The notes beneath the pieces are model-generated. The model was not told where the DNA came from, made no database searches, and was given only the letters and a program-made list of their open reading frames with translations. From Streptomyces sp. f51 (GTDB taxonomy: Bacteria; Actinomycetota; Actinomycetes; Streptomycetales; Streptomycetaceae), in assembly GCF_037940415.1 (NCBI RefSeq), contig NZ_CP149798.1:5675001-5739000 (forward strand): a stretch of DNA of 64,000 nt, given 5' to 3'. How positions within the stretch are numbered: position 1 is the first letter of the stretch; each line of letters opens with the position of its first letter. Below are positions 50,109 through 58,525 of the stretch, one piece after another. The translations under genes and the position numbers were made by a program.

Positions 50109-52232
50109 GTGACCGCCGATACGTCCGTGCCGTCCACAGCGCTGCTGACCGGAGCAGACCGTGACGGTTCCAACTACACCGCGCGGCACCTGCTCGTCCT
50201 TGAGGGGCTCGAGGCAGTGCGGAAGCGCCCGGGCATGTACATCGGGTCGACCGACAGCCGTGGCCTGATGCACTGCCTCTGGGAGATCATCGACAACTCC
50301 GTCGACGAGGCCCTCGGCGGCTACTGCGACCACATCGACGTCATCCTGCACGACGACGCCTCCGTCGAGGTGCGGGACAACGGCCGTGGCATCCCCGTCG
50401 ACGTGGAGCCCAAGACCGGCCTCTCCGGCGTCGAGGTCGTCATGACCAAGCTGCACGCGGGTGGCAAGTTCGGTGGCGGCTCGTACGCGGCCTCCGGTGG
50501 CCTGCACGGTGTGGGCGCCTCCGTGGTGAACGCGCTCTCCGCCCGCTTGGACGTCGAGGTGGACCGTAACGGCCAGACCCACGCGGTGAGCTTCCGCCGC
50601 GGCACCCCGGGAGCCTTCAAGGCCGACGGACCCGACGCCGCCTTCGACGCGACGAGCGGCCTGCGCAAGCTCAAGCGGATCCCGAAGACCCGCACCGGCA
50701 CGCGCGTGCGCTACTGGGCCGACCGCCAGATCTTCCTCAAGGACGCCAAGCTCTCGCTGGAGCACCTCCACCAGCGCGCCCGCCAGACCGCCTTCCTGGT
50801 CCCGGGTCTGACCATCGTCGTCCGCGACGAATTCGGGCTCGGTGAAGGCGGCAGCAAGGGCGAGGAGTCGTTCCGCTTCGACGGCGGGATCAGCGAGTTC
50901 TGCGAGTTCCTGGCGGCCGACAAGCCGGTCTGCGACGTCCTCCGCTTCAGCGGACAGGGCACCTTCAAGGAGACCGTCCCGGTCCTCGACGAGCACGGTC
51001 AGATGACGCCGACCGAGGTCACCCGTGAGCTGGGCGTCGATGTCGCGATGCGCTGGGGCACCGGTTACGACACGACCCTGAAGTCGTTCGTGAACATCAT
51101 CGCCACGCCCAAGGGCGGCACCCATGTCGCCGGCTTCGAACAGGCCGTCGCCAAGACGATGAACGAGGTCCTGCGGACCAAGAAGCTGCTGCGCGTCGCA
51201 GAGGACGACATCGTCAAGGACGACGCCCTTGAGGGCCTCACCGCCGTCGTCACCGTGCGTCTCGCCGAGCCTCAGTTCGAGGGGCAGACGAAGGAGGTCC
51301 TCGGGACCTCGGCCGCCCGTCGCATCGTGACGAACGTGGTGACCAAGGAACTCAAGGCGTTCCTGACCTCCGCCAAGCGGGACGAGGCCGCGCAGGCCCG
51401 GGTCGTCATGGAGAAGGCCGTCGCCGCCGCGCGCACGAGGATCGCCGCCCGCCAGCACAAGGACGCGCAGCGCCGGAAGACGGCGCTGGAGTCCTCCTCG
51501 CTGCCGGCGAAGCTGGCCGACTGCCGCAGTGACGACGTCGAGCGCAGCGAGCTGTTCATCGTCGAGGGCGACTCCGCGCTGGGCACGGCGAAGCTGGCCC
51601 GGAACTCCGAGTTCCAGGCGCTGCTGCCGATCCGGGGCAAGATCCTCAACGTTCAGAAGGCGTCCGTGACGGACATGCTGAAGAACGCCGAGTGCGGCGC
51701 GATCATCCAGGTCATAGGGGCGGGCTCCGGGCGGACCTTCGACATCGACGCGGCGCGCTACGGGAAGATCATTCTTCTCGTCGACGCCGATGTCGACGGC
51801 GCGCACATCCGGATTCTGCTGCTGACCCTGTTCCAGCGGTACATGCGGCCCATGGTCGAGGCGGGGCGGGTGTTCGCCGCGGTTCCGCCGCTGCACCGGA
51901 TCGAGCTCAGCCAGCCCAAGAAGGGCCAGGACAAGTACGTCTACACGTACTCGGACCGTGAGCTGCGGGAGACGGTGCTGGAGCTCCAGCGCAAGGGTGT
52001 GCGGTACAAGGACTCGATCCAGCGTTACAAGGGTCTCGGTGAGATGGACGCCGATCAGCTGGCCGAGACGACGATGGATCCGCGGTTCCGCACGCTGCGC
52101 CGCATCAACATCTCCGACCTGGAAGCGTCCGAGCAGGTGTTCGACCTGCTGATGGGCAACGACGTGGCGCCGCGCAAGGAGTTCATCTCGAGCTCGGCCG
52201 CGACGCTGGACCGGTCGAGGATCGACGCGTAG
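50109..52232 (+). CDS. parE: DNA topoisomerase IV subunit B (GyrB-like)
   Basis: A 707-aa ATPase subunit of topoisomerase IV. RKRPGMYIGSTDSRGLMHCL and WEIIDNSVDEALGGYCDHID (Bergerat Glu/Asn), DNGRGIPVD, and GKFGGGSYAASGGLHGVGAS form the GHKL ATPase. FIVEGDSALGTAKLARNSEF, LLPIRGKILNVQKA and LVDADVDGAHI form the TOPRIM metal site. The decatenating partner ParC may be the partial gene at the right edge. It is called parE rather than gyrB because gyrB normally lies at the Streptomyces origin with dnaN/recF; the sequence alone does not settle this. Confidence 0.9.
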   Translation: MTADTSVPSTALLTGADRDGSNYTARHLLVLEGLEAVRKRPGMYIGSTDSRGLMHCLWEIIDNSVDEALGGYCDHIDVILHDDASVEVRDNGRGIPVDVEPKTGLSGVEVVMTKLHAGGKFGGGSYAASGGLHGVGASVVNALSARLDVEVDRNGQTHAVSFRRGTPGAFKADGPDAAFDATSGLRKLKRIPKTRTGTRVRYWADRQIFLKDAKLSLEHLHQRARQTAFLVPGLTIVVRDEFGLGEGGSKGEESFRFDGGISEFCEFLAADKPVCDVLRFSGQGTFKETVPVLDEHGQMTPTEVTRELGVDVAMRWGTGYDTTLKSFVNIIATPKGGTHVAGFEQAVAKTMNEVLRTKKLLRVAEDDIVKDDALEGLTAVVTVRLAEPQFEGQTKEVLGTSAARRIVTNVVTKELKAFLTSAKRDEAAQARVVMEKAVAAARTRIAARQHKDAQRRKTALESSSLPAKLADCRSDDVERSELFIVEGDSALGTAKLARNSEFQALLPIRGKILNVQKASVTDMLKNAECGAIIQVIGAGSGRTFDIDAARYGKIILLVDADVDGAHIRILLLTLFQRYMRPMVEAGRVFAAVPPLHRIELSQPKKGQDKYVYTYSDRELRETVLELQRKGVRYKDSIQRYKGLGEMDADQLAETTMDPRFRTLRRINISDLEASEQVFDLLMGNDVAPRKEFISSSAATLDRSRIDA

Positions 52233-52360
52233 CCCTGCCGGGAGGTCACCGGGTTCGGCTCCGGCTTGTCGGCGGGGGTCGGGGCCGTGCCGGTGCATCC
52301 GCCCGTCGCCCTCGGATCCGGAGTGGGCTTCCGAGGGAGCCGCTGCACCAGCGAGTGCGA

Positions 52361-52412
52361 GTAAGTTCCAGCACCTCCGGCGTTTGAGGAGCGGGGTCCG
52401 GGGCGGAGTCCA
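52361..52412. repeat. dispersed Streptomyces intergenic repeat-like sequence
   Basis: CTCCGGCGTTTGAGGAGCGG followed by GGTCCGGGGCGGAGTCC resembles a short repeat I have seen scattered between genes in many Streptomyces genomes (CTCCGGCGTTTGAGGAGCGGGG... ending GGCGGAGCCCC). Only one copy is in the window. Confidence 0.5.
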
Positions 52413-52508
52413 AGGTTCGGGTTGGGTAGGGGCGGAGGGGCGAAACGAGCCTCTGCTCTGCCGCGATGGAGTTCGGGTCCGGCCGTGAGAGCTCGGCGCG
52501 GGGGCGGG

Positions 52509-52561
52509 TCCACCCGTGGGTGGAGATGCGGGGCTGCGGGGGATCCACCCACGATCCACCC
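52509..52561 (+). promoter_or_regulatory. GGGTGGA/TCCACCC box cluster upstream of two-component operon
   Basis: A perfect 16-bp palindrome TCCACCC-GT-GGGTGGA (52509-52524) is followed by two direct repeats GATCCACCC at 52542-52550 and 52553-52561. A -10-like TAGCGT lies at 52593-52598 and the first gene starts at 52656. This placement suits binding by the response regulator encoded downstream. Confidence 0.55.
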
Positions 52562-52655
52562 GGGCTCCGATCTGTCGCGGACGCGATTTCCGTAGCGTCG
52601 ATGGGGTCGGCAGCGCTCGCTGCGGACATCCCCTTCTCGCTCACGGAGGCCACGC

Positions 52656-53183
52656 ATGTCCGGGCTCATGAATGCCGTGGTGATCGTCGCTGTCGCCGCT
52701 GTGGTGATCGCGCGCCAGTTCAGCGCGCGGCGGATCGGTTCGGACCGGCGCTGGTGGATCGTGCCCGCGGTTCTCGCCGTCGTCGCCCTGCGTGAACCCG
52801 GCGTGATCGACGCGCACCACCAGGTGGAGTCGTCCGTCCTGCTGGGCACGGAGCTGCTGACGGCGCTGGCCATCGGAGCAGGATGGGCCTGGACGACGCG
52901 GATATGGACGGAGCCGGACGGCTCCGTGTGGAGCAGGAGCACCAAGGCCGGCGGGGCCGTATGGATCGCCGGCATCGCCCTGCGCCTAGGGCTGTTCGGC
53001 ATCGGCGCCCAGCTCGGCGTGCATCAGAGCTCCTCGGCCCTGATGCTCGGTCTGGCGGCCACCCTCCTGGTCCGTTCCGGGGTGCTGACCTGGCGAGCCC
53101 AGTCCCTGGAGCCGACGGCGACCGGACAGGTCCCGGCGTACGGTGACGGAGTGCGCCGGGTCCTGCGGAAGGAGCGCCTGTGA
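52656..53183 (+). CDS. DUF1453-like membrane protein
   Basis: A 175-aa protein with about four hydrophobic segments: MNAVVIVAVAAVVIARQF, WWIVPAVLAVVALREPGVID, VLLGTELLTALAIGAGWAW and AGGAVWIAGIALRLGLFGIG. RQFSARRIGSDRRWWIVP and FGIGAQLGVHQSSSALMLGL resemble DUF1453/CcdC-like proteins. GGAGG lies before the ATG. Its stop overlaps the GTG of the histidine kinase gene (GTGA), so it is probably a membrane accessory of that system. Confidence 0.75.
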   Translation: MSGLMNAVVIVAVAAVVIARQFSARRIGSDRRWWIVPAVLAVVALREPGVIDAHHQVESSVLLGTELLTALAIGAGWAWTTRIWTEPDGSVWSRSTKAGGAVWIAGIALRLGLFGIGAQLGVHQSSSALMLGLAATLLVRSGVLTWRAQSLEPTATGQVPAYGDGVRRVLRKERL

Positions 53184-54331
53184 CGGACAACGTCTGGACG
53201 CGCTGGCCCTCTCGTGAAGCACTCTCCCGCGTGGGCGTGCACAAGGCCCGCCGGGTGCTCGCCTGGGTCACACGCACCGTCGTCCTCGTCATGCTCGTGG
53301 CCACGACACTCACGAATCGCGATCTCAGCGGCTGGGCGCTCGCCGGAGGCGTCACGGGAATCGCGGTGTGCGGGTTCCTCGCCTGGGCGCTTTGGCGGAC
53401 CACGCTGGAGCATCGACTGCTGCCGTCCCTGGCGCTGATCGCCCTGCTGCTGGCGCTCGCGACCGCCGGGTACGGCGCGGGCTTCCGGATTCCGGCGCTC
53501 GTCCTGCTGTGCGGGTGTGGAGTCGCCGCCATCGAACGGCTGCCTCTGGCGGCGGCCCTGCCGGCCACGGCGGTGGCGCTGAGCACGTACGCGGCTCTCG
53601 ACAACGACGTCTGGCTGACCAGCGCGGCCACCACCGGGGGGCTGGCGCTCGCGGGGTACGTGCTGCGCCTCGACTCGGAAGCGCGGGCAAGTGCGCAGCG
53701 GCTGCTGGTCCAGGAACGGGCGGCCCACGCCGCCGAGGCGGAGTCGGCGGCCCTCGCGGAGCGGGCGCGGATAGCTCGGGAGATCCACGACGTCCTGGCC
53801 CACAGCCTCTCGGCGCAGCTCGTGCACCTTGAGGCGGCACGACTGATGATCGAGAGAGGAGCGGACCGCGAGGTCATTCTCGAACGGGTCGTGGCGGCAA
53901 GGGGGATGGCCTGTGAGGGGCTCGCCGAGACCAGGCAGGCGCTTTCCGCGCTCCGGGGCGAGATGTCCCCGCTGGAGGATTTCCTCGGCGAACTCGTCGC
54001 CACCGCGGGCCGCGCCGGTGTCACCGTGACCGGTGAGCGTCAGCCGCTGCCGGCGGAGGCCTCCCAGGCGGTGCGCCGAGTCGCGCAGGAGGCGCTCACG
54101 AACGTACGCAAGCACGCTCCGGGCGCCAAGATCGACATAAGACTGGACTACGGCGAGCACGAAGTGACGTTGGACGTACGGGATTCGGGTGGAAAACCGG
54201 GCGAACTCAGCGGTTCGGGAGCCGGTTACGGTCTGCTGGGCATGCGGGAGCGCGCCGAACTGCTGGGAGGCTCGCTGGATGCCGGACCGGGCGAGGAGGG
54301 GTTCGTGGTGACGCTGAAGGTGCCGGTATGA
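53180..54331 (+). CDS. NarL-type sensor histidine kinase
   Basis: A 383-aa membrane kinase. Five or six N-terminal membrane segments (for example VVLVMLVATTLTNRDLSGWA and LLALATAGYGAGFRIPAL) make an intramembrane sensor with no large extracellular loop. The HisKA_3 motif is IAREIHDVLAHSLSAQLVHL with His as phospho-acceptor; VAQEALTNVRKHAPGA is the N box and GAGYGLLGMRERAELLGGSL the G box. Both ends overlap neighbours by four bases, so a DUF1453-kinase-regulator operon is clear. The signal is unknown. Confidence 0.93.
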   Translation: MTDNVWTRWPSREALSRVGVHKARRVLAWVTRTVVLVMLVATTLTNRDLSGWALAGGVTGIAVCGFLAWALWRTTLEHRLLPSLALIALLLALATAGYGAGFRIPALVLLCGCGVAAIERLPLAAALPATAVALSTYAALDNDVWLTSAATTGGLALAGYVLRLDSEARASAQRLLVQERAAHAAEAESAALAERARIAREIHDVLAHSLSAQLVHLEAARLMIERGADREVILERVVAARGMACEGLAETRQALSALRGEMSPLEDFLGELVATAGRAGVTVTGERQPLPAEASQAVRRVAQEALTNVRKHAPGAKIDIRLDYGEHEVTLDVRDSGGKPGELSGSGAGYGLLGMRERAELLGGSLDAGPGEEGFVVTLKVPV

Positions 54332-55014
54332 CCGAGCGGGCGGAGGGCAGGGGGCCGGCGCGGGTCGTGGTCGCGGACGATCAGACGGTCGTGCGCGAGG
54401 GCATCGTGATGCTGCTGGGGCTGCTGCCGGGGCTCGAGGTCGTCGGAGCGGCCGGCGACGGGGACGAAGCCATCGCCCTCGTGGCCCAACTCGCCCCGGA
54501 CGTCGTGTTGATGGATCTGCGCATGCCTCGCTGCGACGGGGTCGAGGCGACCCGGCGTATCCGTGCCGAGTACCCAGGGACCCAGGTCGTGGTGCTCACG
54601 ACGTTCGTGGACGACGAGTCGCTGTTCCCGGCACTGCGCGCCGGGGCCCGGGGCTATCTGACCAAGGACGCGGGCGGCGACGAGATCGTGCGGGCCGTGG
54701 AGAGCGTGCTCTCCGGGGACGCCGGGCTCTCGCCGAGCATCCAGCGACGGTTGCTGGAGCGGCTGTCGGATCCGGAACCGGAGCCGGCCCCGCCCCCCGA
54801 GTCCCCGGACGGACTCACTTCGCGCGAGACGGAGGTGCTCCTGCTGATCGCGGAGGGCCTCAGCAACCACGAGATCGCCCGCAAGCTGCACGTGTCCACG
54901 GCCACGGTGAAGACCCACATCAACAACCTCTTCGCCAAGGCGGGTCTCAAGGACCGCGCACAAGCGGTCCGTTACGCCTATGGGAAAGGTCTCGTGCGGC
55001 CACCCACGAGATGA
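54328..55014 (+). CDS. NarL/LuxR-family response regulator
   Basis: A 228-aa regulator. The receiver domain has VVVADDQTVVREGIVMLLGL and the phospho-Asp in PDVVLMDLRMPRCDG; VVVLTTFVDDESLF and GYLTKDAG hold the Thr and Lys. A Pro-rich linker leads to the LuxR HTH: LTSRETEVLLLIAEGLSNHE and IARKLHVSTATVKTHINNLF. Its ATG overlaps the kinase stop. The TCCACCC boxes upstream of the operon and the DUF485/symporter genes downstream are candidate targets. Confidence 0.94.
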   Translation: MTERAEGRGPARVVVADDQTVVREGIVMLLGLLPGLEVVGAAGDGDEAIALVAQLAPDVVLMDLRMPRCDGVEATRRIRAEYPGTQVVVLTTFVDDESLFPALRAGARGYLTKDAGGDEIVRAVESVLSGDAGLSPSIQRRLLERLSDPEPEPAPPPESPDGLTSRETEVLLLIAEGLSNHEIARKLHVSTATVKTHINNLFAKAGLKDRAQAVRYAYGKGLVRPPTR

Positions 55015-55119
55015 GGTCACCTAATGGGGTGAAGGGCACGGAGAGAGGAGTCGGGAAGCCCTCCGATCTGCACATCCTTGGGTACGCGGCAGAAACGGGT
55101 CGCGGACAAGGAGAGTTCG

Positions 55120-55608
55120 GTGGAGAAGCACGACGGCGGCGACACGGGGGAGGTCCGGTTCGACGACCCCTGGTACGACGCGCTCGCTTCCGGCTGGGGC
55201 GAGTTGGACGGCACAGGGGCGTTCGCTCCCGCCGTGCCGGCCGCCCGTTCGGAACACGAGGGACGACCCGGCGGAGCCGCCCACGTCTATCTGGAGGTGC
55301 AGCGCAGCGCCGCCTTCCAGGAAGTACGCGGCCGGTACCGCGGGTTCGTGATTCCGGCCATCGCCGTCTTCTTCCCCTGGTACGTCGGCTATGTGGTGAC
55401 CGCGACCACCGCGCCGGGGTTCATGGCACGACCCGTCGTCGGCGTGGTGAACGTGGCCCTGCTCGCGGGACTCGGACAGTTCCTCACGACGTTCCTGCTC
55501 GCCTGGGCCTACGCACGGCACGCGCGGCTGCGCCGGGACCGGGCCGCGCTCGAACTGCGCTGGGACACCCAGGAGATGACACGGAACGCCCGGGGTGGTG
55601 AGCGGTGA
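55120..55608 (+). CDS. DUF485 membrane protein (YjcH-like)
   Basis: A 162-aa protein. The N-terminal ~65 residues are acidic and soluble; then VQRSAAFQEVRGRYRGFVIP and two membrane segments, AIAVFFPWYVGYVVTATTA and VVNVALLAGLGQFLTTFLLA, which is the DUF485 pattern. E. coli yjcH and corynebacterial relatives sit directly before acetate or monocarboxylate symporters, as here (four-base overlap with the symporter). The GTG at 55120 follows AAGGAGAG; a TTG at 55078 is less likely. Confidence 0.85.
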   Translation: MEKHDGGDTGEVRFDDPWYDALASGWGELDGTGAFAPAVPAARSEHEGRPGGAAHVYLEVQRSAAFQEVRGRYRGFVIPAIAVFFPWYVGYVVTATTAPGFMARPVVGVVNVALLAGLGQFLTTFLLAWAYARHARLRRDRAALELRWDTQEMTRNARGGER

Positions 55609-57197
55609 GCGGTCACCATCAGACCCTGGCGCTGCTGCTGTTCAGCGCGTTCGTCGCGGTGACACTGGCGATCACGACCTGGGTGAGTCGCAACCGGCAT
55701 GGCTCGGCCGAGGAGTTCTACGCGGGCGGGCGGCTGTTCTCGCCGATGGAGAACGGCTTCGCGCTCTCCGGGGACTACATGTCGGCCGCCTCCTTCCTCG
55801 GCGTCACGGGACTCATCGCCCTGTACGGCTACGACGGCCTGCTGTACGCCGTGGGATTCCTGGTGGCCTGGCTGGTTGTCCTCTTCCTCGTCGCCGAACT
55901 GGTCCGCAACTGCGGCCGGTTCACGCTCGCCGACGTCGTCGCGGCCCGGATGGAGGAACGGCCGGTGCGGATCGCCGCCGGGACGTCCTCGGTGGTGGTG
56001 TCCGTCCTGTATCTCGTGGCGCAGATGGTGGGCGCGGGCAGCCTGGTGTCGCTGCTGCTGGGAGGAACGAGCGGCGCGGCGCGCAACTGGACGGTGATCG
56101 GTGTCGGTGCGCTCATGGTGATCTATGTGTCGATGGGAGGGATGAGGGCGACCACCTGGATCCAGATCGTCAAGGCGGTCCTGCTGATCGGCGGGGCCAT
56201 CGCTCTCACCGTGCTCGTCCTGGTGCGGTTCCACGGTGACATCGACGAACTGCTGCGCACGGCCGCGCGGCGCAGTGGGCACGGCATGGCCTTCCTCGCG
56301 CCCGGGCTGAAGTACGGCGGCGACTGGACGGCACGCTTCGACTTCATGAGCCTCGGCCTCGCGCTGGTACTCGGCACCGCCGGACTGCCGCACATTCTGT
56401 CGCGCTTCTACACCGTGCCCACCGCGCGAGCCGCCAGGCGCTCGGTGCTGTGGTCGATCGGGCTCATCGGCGGCTTCTACCTGATGACGATCGTGCTGGG
56501 CTTCGGCGCGGCAGCCGTCGTAGGTCCCGAGGCGGTGCGCGGATCGAACGCCGCGGGCAACACCGCCGTCCCGTTGCTGGCCCTGGACCTGGGTGGCGGG
56601 GCCGACTCCACTGGAGGAACGGTCCTGTTCGCGATCGTCGCCGCCATCGCCTTCGCCACGATTCTCGCGGTCGTCGCCGGAGTCACTCTCGCGTCCTCGG
56701 CGGCCGTGGCCCACGACCTGTACGCCTCGTTGCGCCGCCGCCACGCCAAGCCGCGCGGGGAGGTCACGGTGGCGCGTGGCGCGTCGGTCGGCATCGGGGT
56801 GATCGCCATCGGTCTGAGCCTGCTCGCCCGGGACCTCAACGTGGCCTTCCTGGTAGGGCTCGCCTTCGCCGTCGCAGCGTCCGCGAACCTGCCGGTGCTG
56901 CTGTATTCCCTCTTCTGGCGGTCCTTCACGACGCGTGGCGCCGTGTGGGCCGTGTACGGCGGTCTGGTGCCCGCACTGCTGCTGGTGCTGCTCTCGCCCG
57001 TGGTGTCGGGCAGCCCCGAATCGCTCTTCCCGGGGGTGGACTTCCAGTACTTCCCGCTTCAGAACCCCGGCTTGGTGTCGATCCCCCTGGGCTTCGTCGC
57101 CGGCTGGCTCGGGACCGTCATCTCGGCGGAGCCGCCGGACGAGGCCAAGCACGCGGAACTCGAGGTCCGCGCGCTCACGGGTGCCGGGGCCGTCTGA
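55605..57197 (+). CDS. sodium:solute symporter, ActP/MctC-like (acetate/monocarboxylate)
   Basis: A 530-aa SSS-family transporter with about 13 membrane segments. SRNRHGSAEEFYAGGRLFSP and MENGFALSGDYMSAASFLGV form the substrate/sodium site; TAGLPHILSRFYTVPTARAA is the family signature and FLVGLAFAVAASANLPVLLY a late segment. With DUF485 upstream it matches the yjcH-actP and MctC gene pairs that take up acetate, propionate or pyruvate. The two-component system upstream may control it. The exact substrate is not determined. Confidence 0.9.
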   Translation: MSGHHQTLALLLFSAFVAVTLAITTWVSRNRHGSAEEFYAGGRLFSPMENGFALSGDYMSAASFLGVTGLIALYGYDGLLYAVGFLVAWLVVLFLVAELVRNCGRFTLADVVAARMEERPVRIAAGTSSVVVSVLYLVAQMVGAGSLVSLLLGGTSGAARNWTVIGVGALMVIYVSMGGMRATTWIQIVKAVLLIGGAIALTVLVLVRFHGDIDELLRTAARRSGHGMAFLAPGLKYGGDWTARFDFMSLGLALVLGTAGLPHILSRFYTVPTARAARRSVLWSIGLIGGFYLMTIVLGFGAAAVVGPEAVRGSNAAGNTAVPLLALDLGGGADSTGGTVLFAIVAAIAFATILAVVAGVTLASSAAVAHDLYASLRRRHAKPRGEVTVARGASVGIGVIAIGLSLLARDLNVAFLVGLAFAVAASANLPVLLYSLFWRSFTTRGAVWAVYGGLVPALLLVLLSPVVSGSPESLFPGVDFQYFPLQNPGLVSIPLGFVAGWLGTVISAEPPDEAKHAELEVRALTGAGAV

Positions 57198-57228
57198 CGG
57201 TCGCGAGCCCCTCGTACACGACACGACG

Positions 57229-57287
57229 GCCCTGAGGCGGCACGACCCGGACGACAGCCGACGGCTGGGGGAGGGTCGGCTCAGGGC
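57229..57287. terminator. possible hairpin between symporter and ferredoxin-like genes
   Basis: GCCCTGAG (57229-57236) can pair with CTCAGGGC (57280-57287), enclosing a perfect CAGCCG-A-CGGCTG hairpin at 57255-57267. The inner hairpin is the stronger element. Confidence 0.4.
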
Positions 57288-57414
57288 GCCACCCACGCGT
57301 AGCGGTGTTCCGGGCGTCCCGTGTCGCCGTACTTGAGAGACAGGCGCAGCCGTCCGGCCGGTCCTCCGCGCTCCGCGCGCCACCCTTCCGGCGCCGGACC
57401 CGGGAGCAGCATCC

Positions 57415-58359
57415 TCAGCAGGCCACGGCGACAGCCGTCTCCTCGAGTTGCCTCACGGCCACCACGTCCATCCGCGCGGGTGAACCGAGTGCCGAACCGC
57501 AGCTCTCCGGGCGGGGAGGCAATGAGGCGCCCCGCGCGACGACGACCCGCCACAGACGGCCGTCGGTGTGGGCGACGGTCACGTCCCAGCGCGGGGCCGC
57601 GCCGTCCGTGCGGATCACTGTCAGGACACCGGCGGCGTGTTCCCCCGAAGCGGTCCGTACGGCCAGTTCCGCCGCCTGGCCCGGGCGTTCCCAGGTGGAG
57701 TTCCCACGGCACCCCTCGGTGACGACCCGGCCCTCGCGGACGCCCTGGAGGACCTCCTTGACGGCATGGGCCTCGGTGCGTCCGTACGCGTAGCCGTACG
57801 GCAGGACCAGCACGGTGGGTGAGAAACGATGACCACCCAGATGGGTGACCTCCCAGGTGCCGTCGACCCCAGAGGCGGCCAGTTCCGCGGCCAGGGGGCG
57901 GCCCAGCAGGGCGCAGCAGCGGTCACGCTTGCCGTTGGTGCAGACGAGGGCCAGCGGCTCGCCGGCATGGGGCTGCCCCCGGAGAGCCTCGTCGAAGGAG
58001 CTCGGGTCACCCGCCCCGAGCGCTGCCAGGTCGAGGCCGAGCAGCTGCCCGGGATCACGGGTCATGGCGCTGTGCAGCCACACGTTTCCCGGAGTGGTGT
58101 GGGCCGCGTACACCTGCCGCTCGGCGAGCGGACCACAGTCGGCGTGGCGTCCGGGACGCCGGATGAGGGCGATCCGCACTCCGGTGTCCTGGGCGGCCGC
58201 CTCGAGGGCGCGGCCGAGCGTGGGATCCAGGTGGCTCGAGGTGAGCGCCTTGGCACCCCAGGGTCCGGGCTGCTCGATGAGCAGCCATGTCCTCGCGGTG
58301 GCCGCGGTCCCGGAGAGCGGCTCGTCGAGCTGCCGTGACGCGGTCGTGCACGTACTCAC
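57415..58359 (-). CDS. sucrase/ferredoxin-like protein, iron-regulated
   Basis: A 314-aa protein of the Suc_Fer-like (thioredoxin-like ferredoxin) family. LLIEQPGPWGAKALTSSHLD is the N-terminal signature, and LVCTNGKRDRCCALLGRPLA with HLGGHRFSPTVLVLPYGYAY holds the Cys and His motifs that bind a [2Fe-2S] cluster in the C-terminal domain. Relatives sit near siderophore-uptake genes and may deliver electrons for ferric-siderophore reduction. An iron box directly upstream of the GTG supports iron-dependent repression by a DmdR1/IdeR-type protein. Confidence 0.85.
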   Translation of the reverse strand: MSTCTTASRQLDEPLSGTAATARTWLLIEQPGPWGAKALTSSHLDPTLGRALEAAAQDTGVRIALIRRPGRHADCGPLAERQVYAAHTTPGNVWLHSAMTRDPGQLLGLDLAALGAGDPSSFDEALRGQPHAGEPLALVCTNGKRDRCCALLGRPLAAELAASGVDGTWEVTHLGGHRFSPTVLVLPYGYAYGRTEAHAVKEVLQGVREGRVVTEGCRGNSTWERPGQAAELAVRTASGEHAAGVLTVIRTDGAAPRWDVTVAHTDGRLWRVVVARGASLPPRPESCGSALGSPARMDVVAVRQLEETAVAVAC

Positions 58360-58378
58360 AGAGGTGAGCCTAACCTGA
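58360..58378 (-). promoter_or_regulatory. iron box overlapping a leaderless -10
   Basis: On the minus strand the site reads TCAGGTTAGGCTCACCTCT, matching 16 of 19 positions of the DmdR/IdeR/DtxR box TTAGGTTAGGCTCACCTAA. Inside it, TAGGCT (58372-58367) ends seven bases before the GTG at 58359, so the repressor site covers the -10 of a leaderless transcript. Confidence 0.85.
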
Positions 58379-58525
58379 CTTCGCCCGGGGCGACTTCCCG
58401 CCGTCCTCGCGGGGGGCGCGCGAGGGGGTGGACCAGGCGCTTTGCGGGGTGTGCGGAAGCGCGGGTGGAGCTACAGCGCCCGGACGGTGCGCACGGACCT
58501 TCCCCCCGCGCCCGGCGTGCGCCCT

